A stretch of DNA of 7,809 bases from Planctomycetaceae bacterium (GTDB lineage Bacteria > Planctomycetota > Planctomycetia > Planctomycetales > Planctomycetaceae). The notes beneath the pieces are model-generated. The model ran no database searches. It was not told the DNA's origin and saw nothing but the letters and a program-made list of their open reading frames with translations. The DNA is taken from assembly GCA_020426065.1 (NCBI GenBank), contig JAGQQT010000177.1:1-7809 (forward strand), given 5' to 3'. The position numbers were made by a program, and so were the translations under genes. Every line of letters begins with the position of its first letter. Position 1 is the first letter of the stretch. Positions 6,649 to 7,809 of the stretch are shown in pieces.

Positions 6649-7809
6649 TCAGGACATTTCCAGCCCGGTAATCGTACTGCGTCCTGTTGAGAAGGTGTCC
6701 GTTTCAATGCCCAGCCCCTGGAGCATCGAAACATACAGATTGGACAGGGGATAGTTGTTTTCGTTGTCAAACTTGAGATGCTGTCCATGCCGGAAACCAC
6801 CACCCGCCAGCAGGACCGGGAGGTTTTTGTTGGTATGCGAATTGGCACTCCCCATGCAGGTTCCATAAAGCACCTGAGTCTGATCGAGCAATGATCCGGC
6901 CCCTTCCGCCGACTCACTCAAATCGGTGAGGAAATCATTGAGAGCATCAAACTGACGTTCTTCATGCCCGCGCAGTTCATCAATCACTTCAGGTCGATGT
7001 CCGTGATGAGTGATCTGATGGATGACAGTGGTATCAATGAAAAAGCTGATGAAGCGCGTGGAATCGGTTTCCAGGGCCAGCTTGATCAGATCAAACATCA
7101 GTTTCGTCTGAGCAACGAACTGACGGGAATCGGTGATATCCTGCGGTGGAGGGACATCGACTTCGGGTTTGGGACGATACTGCCACTGCTCGGCACTGGC
7201 GAGCCGCTGCTCGAGATCGCGCACGGCGGTGAAGTACTGATCGACCCGCTGCTGATCACTTTTGGGCAGAGTCCGATTCAGGCGGCGGGATTGATCTCCC
7301 ACAAAATCGAGCAGGCTCCGCCCCTGTTTCAACGCCTCAACGCTGGCTTCCGTTTCTGCCGGGTTTCCCTGGACAAACAGTTTCTGGAACAGTTGACTGG
7401 GGCGGGATTCCGAGGGGATGGGGGCCCCGTTGCTCGTGAAACTGAGCGTGGCATTTCCCGAGGTGTTGCACAACGTGAGCGAGGAGAAGCGTGTCTGATC
7501 TCCCAGACGTTCGGCGGCGTACTGATCGAGCGAAATCCCGTTCTTGAATCCACCACGCGCCGGATGAGGGGTTCCGGTCAGAAAGCATTTCTCAGCGGCA
7601 TGCGCCCCATCCACACCAGGGAGACTGACTCCAGAAAAGACGGTCATCTGTTTGCGATGCCTGGCCAGTCGCTGCAGATAGGGAGTCTGTTCGTAATCCG
7701 TTCCGGCCGTTTCCGGAAAAAAGAACTGGGGGATGATCCCCTGGTTGGTTTCGATCGCCACCATGCGTCGGGGAGAAGATTGCGATTCCTCTGCTCCTCG
7801 GGCAGAACT
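6649..7809 (-). CDS. DUF1552 family protein (5' partial)
   Basis: The first gene of the cluster, lacking its 5' end. The frame is open to the right edge: 15 further codons precede the Met at 7764, reading ESQSSPRR into MVAIET. In relatives PRRMVAIET follows the N-terminal Tat signal, so that Met is internal and roughly 40 residues, probably including a twin-arginine signal, are outside the window. Counting from that Met, family landmarks are NQGIIPQFFFPE (7-18), SGVSLPGVDGAHAAEKCFLTG (44-64), SLDQYAAERLG (78-88), a helical middle (140-195), GTCMGSANSHTNKNLPVLLAGG (301-322) and STITGLE (363-369) at the C-terminus. DUF1552 proteins relate to DUF1501 and the alkaline-phosphatase-like fold; the activity is unknown. 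Genes of this family are usually paired with a DUF1592-type cytochrome, as here (66-bp gap). The cluster promoter should lie upstream of this gene, beyond the window. Confidence 0.92.
   Translation of the reverse strand, partial: SSARGAEESQSSPRRMVAIETNQGIIPQFFFPETAGTDYEQTPYLQRLARHRKQMTVFSGVSLPGVDGAHAAEKCFLTGTPHPARGGFKNGISLDQYAAERLGDQTRFSSLTLCNTSGNATLSFTSNGAPIPSESRPSQLFQKLFVQGNPAETEASVEALKQGRSLLDFVGDQSRRLNRTLPKSDQQRVDQYFTAVRDLEQRLASAEQWQYRPKPEVDVPPPQDITDSRQFVAQTKLMFDLIKLALETDSTRFISFFIDTTVIHQITHHGHRPEVIDELRGHEERQFDALNDFLTDLSESAEGAGSLLDQTQVLYGTCMGSANSHTNKNLPVLLAGGGFRHGQHLKFDNENNYPLSNLYVSMLQGLGIETDTFSTGRSTITGLEMS

Noticed and set aside
7762..7764. ATG at 7764 as the start of the DUF1552 gene
   Set aside because: Upstream codons are open to the edge and SPRR before MVAIET fits the usual context just after the export signal.

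Overview
This window almost certainly comes from a planctomycete (phylum Planctomycetota). The main reason is its gene content. A DUF1552 protein, a large cytochrome-like PSCyt1/DUF1587/DUF1595/DUF1592/DUF1588/DUF1585 protein and a Tat-exported DUF1501 protein form a set that is greatly expanded in that phylum and rare elsewhere. The moderate GC content would fit a Gimesia/Rubinisphaera-type organism, but that is only an impression. I see no tRNA, rRNA, CRISPR array, insertion sequence or phage gene.

Layout: bases 2-751 (+) hold the C-terminal half of a major facilitator superfamily transporter whose N-terminal half lies before the window. Everything else is on the minus strand and reads, in transcription order, as one five-gene cluster: DUF1552 protein (7809-6649, 5' end cut off by the window), 867-aa c-type cytochrome/DUF1592 protein (6582-3979), small exported protein with HMA-like domains (3943-3338), DUF1501 protein (3214-1817), and an M19-family dipeptidase (1808-717). 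The gaps are 66, 35, 123 and 8 bp, so co-transcription is likely. The promoter would lie beyond the right edge. The dipeptidase and the transporter converge and their 3' ends overlap by 35 bp. No gene-free stretch exceeds 300 bases.

How the parts may work together (inference): two, probably three, of the first four minus-strand products carry or are expected to carry export signals visible here, and the DUF1552 protein probably has one just outside the window. They would form a periplasmic or cell-surface group: two alkaline-phosphatase-fold proteins (DUF1552, DUF1501), a probable two-haem cytochrome with a beta-rich insert, and a small protein with a CxxC metal-binding-type site. The fifth product, the dipeptidase, has no signal peptide and would act in the cytoplasm; the transporter next to it could supply it with substrate. 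The biochemical role of the DUF1552/DUF1592/DUF1501 proteins is not established, so no pathway is assigned. The most unusual element is the small tandem HMA-like protein, whose first domain has lost its cysteines and whose second keeps them.
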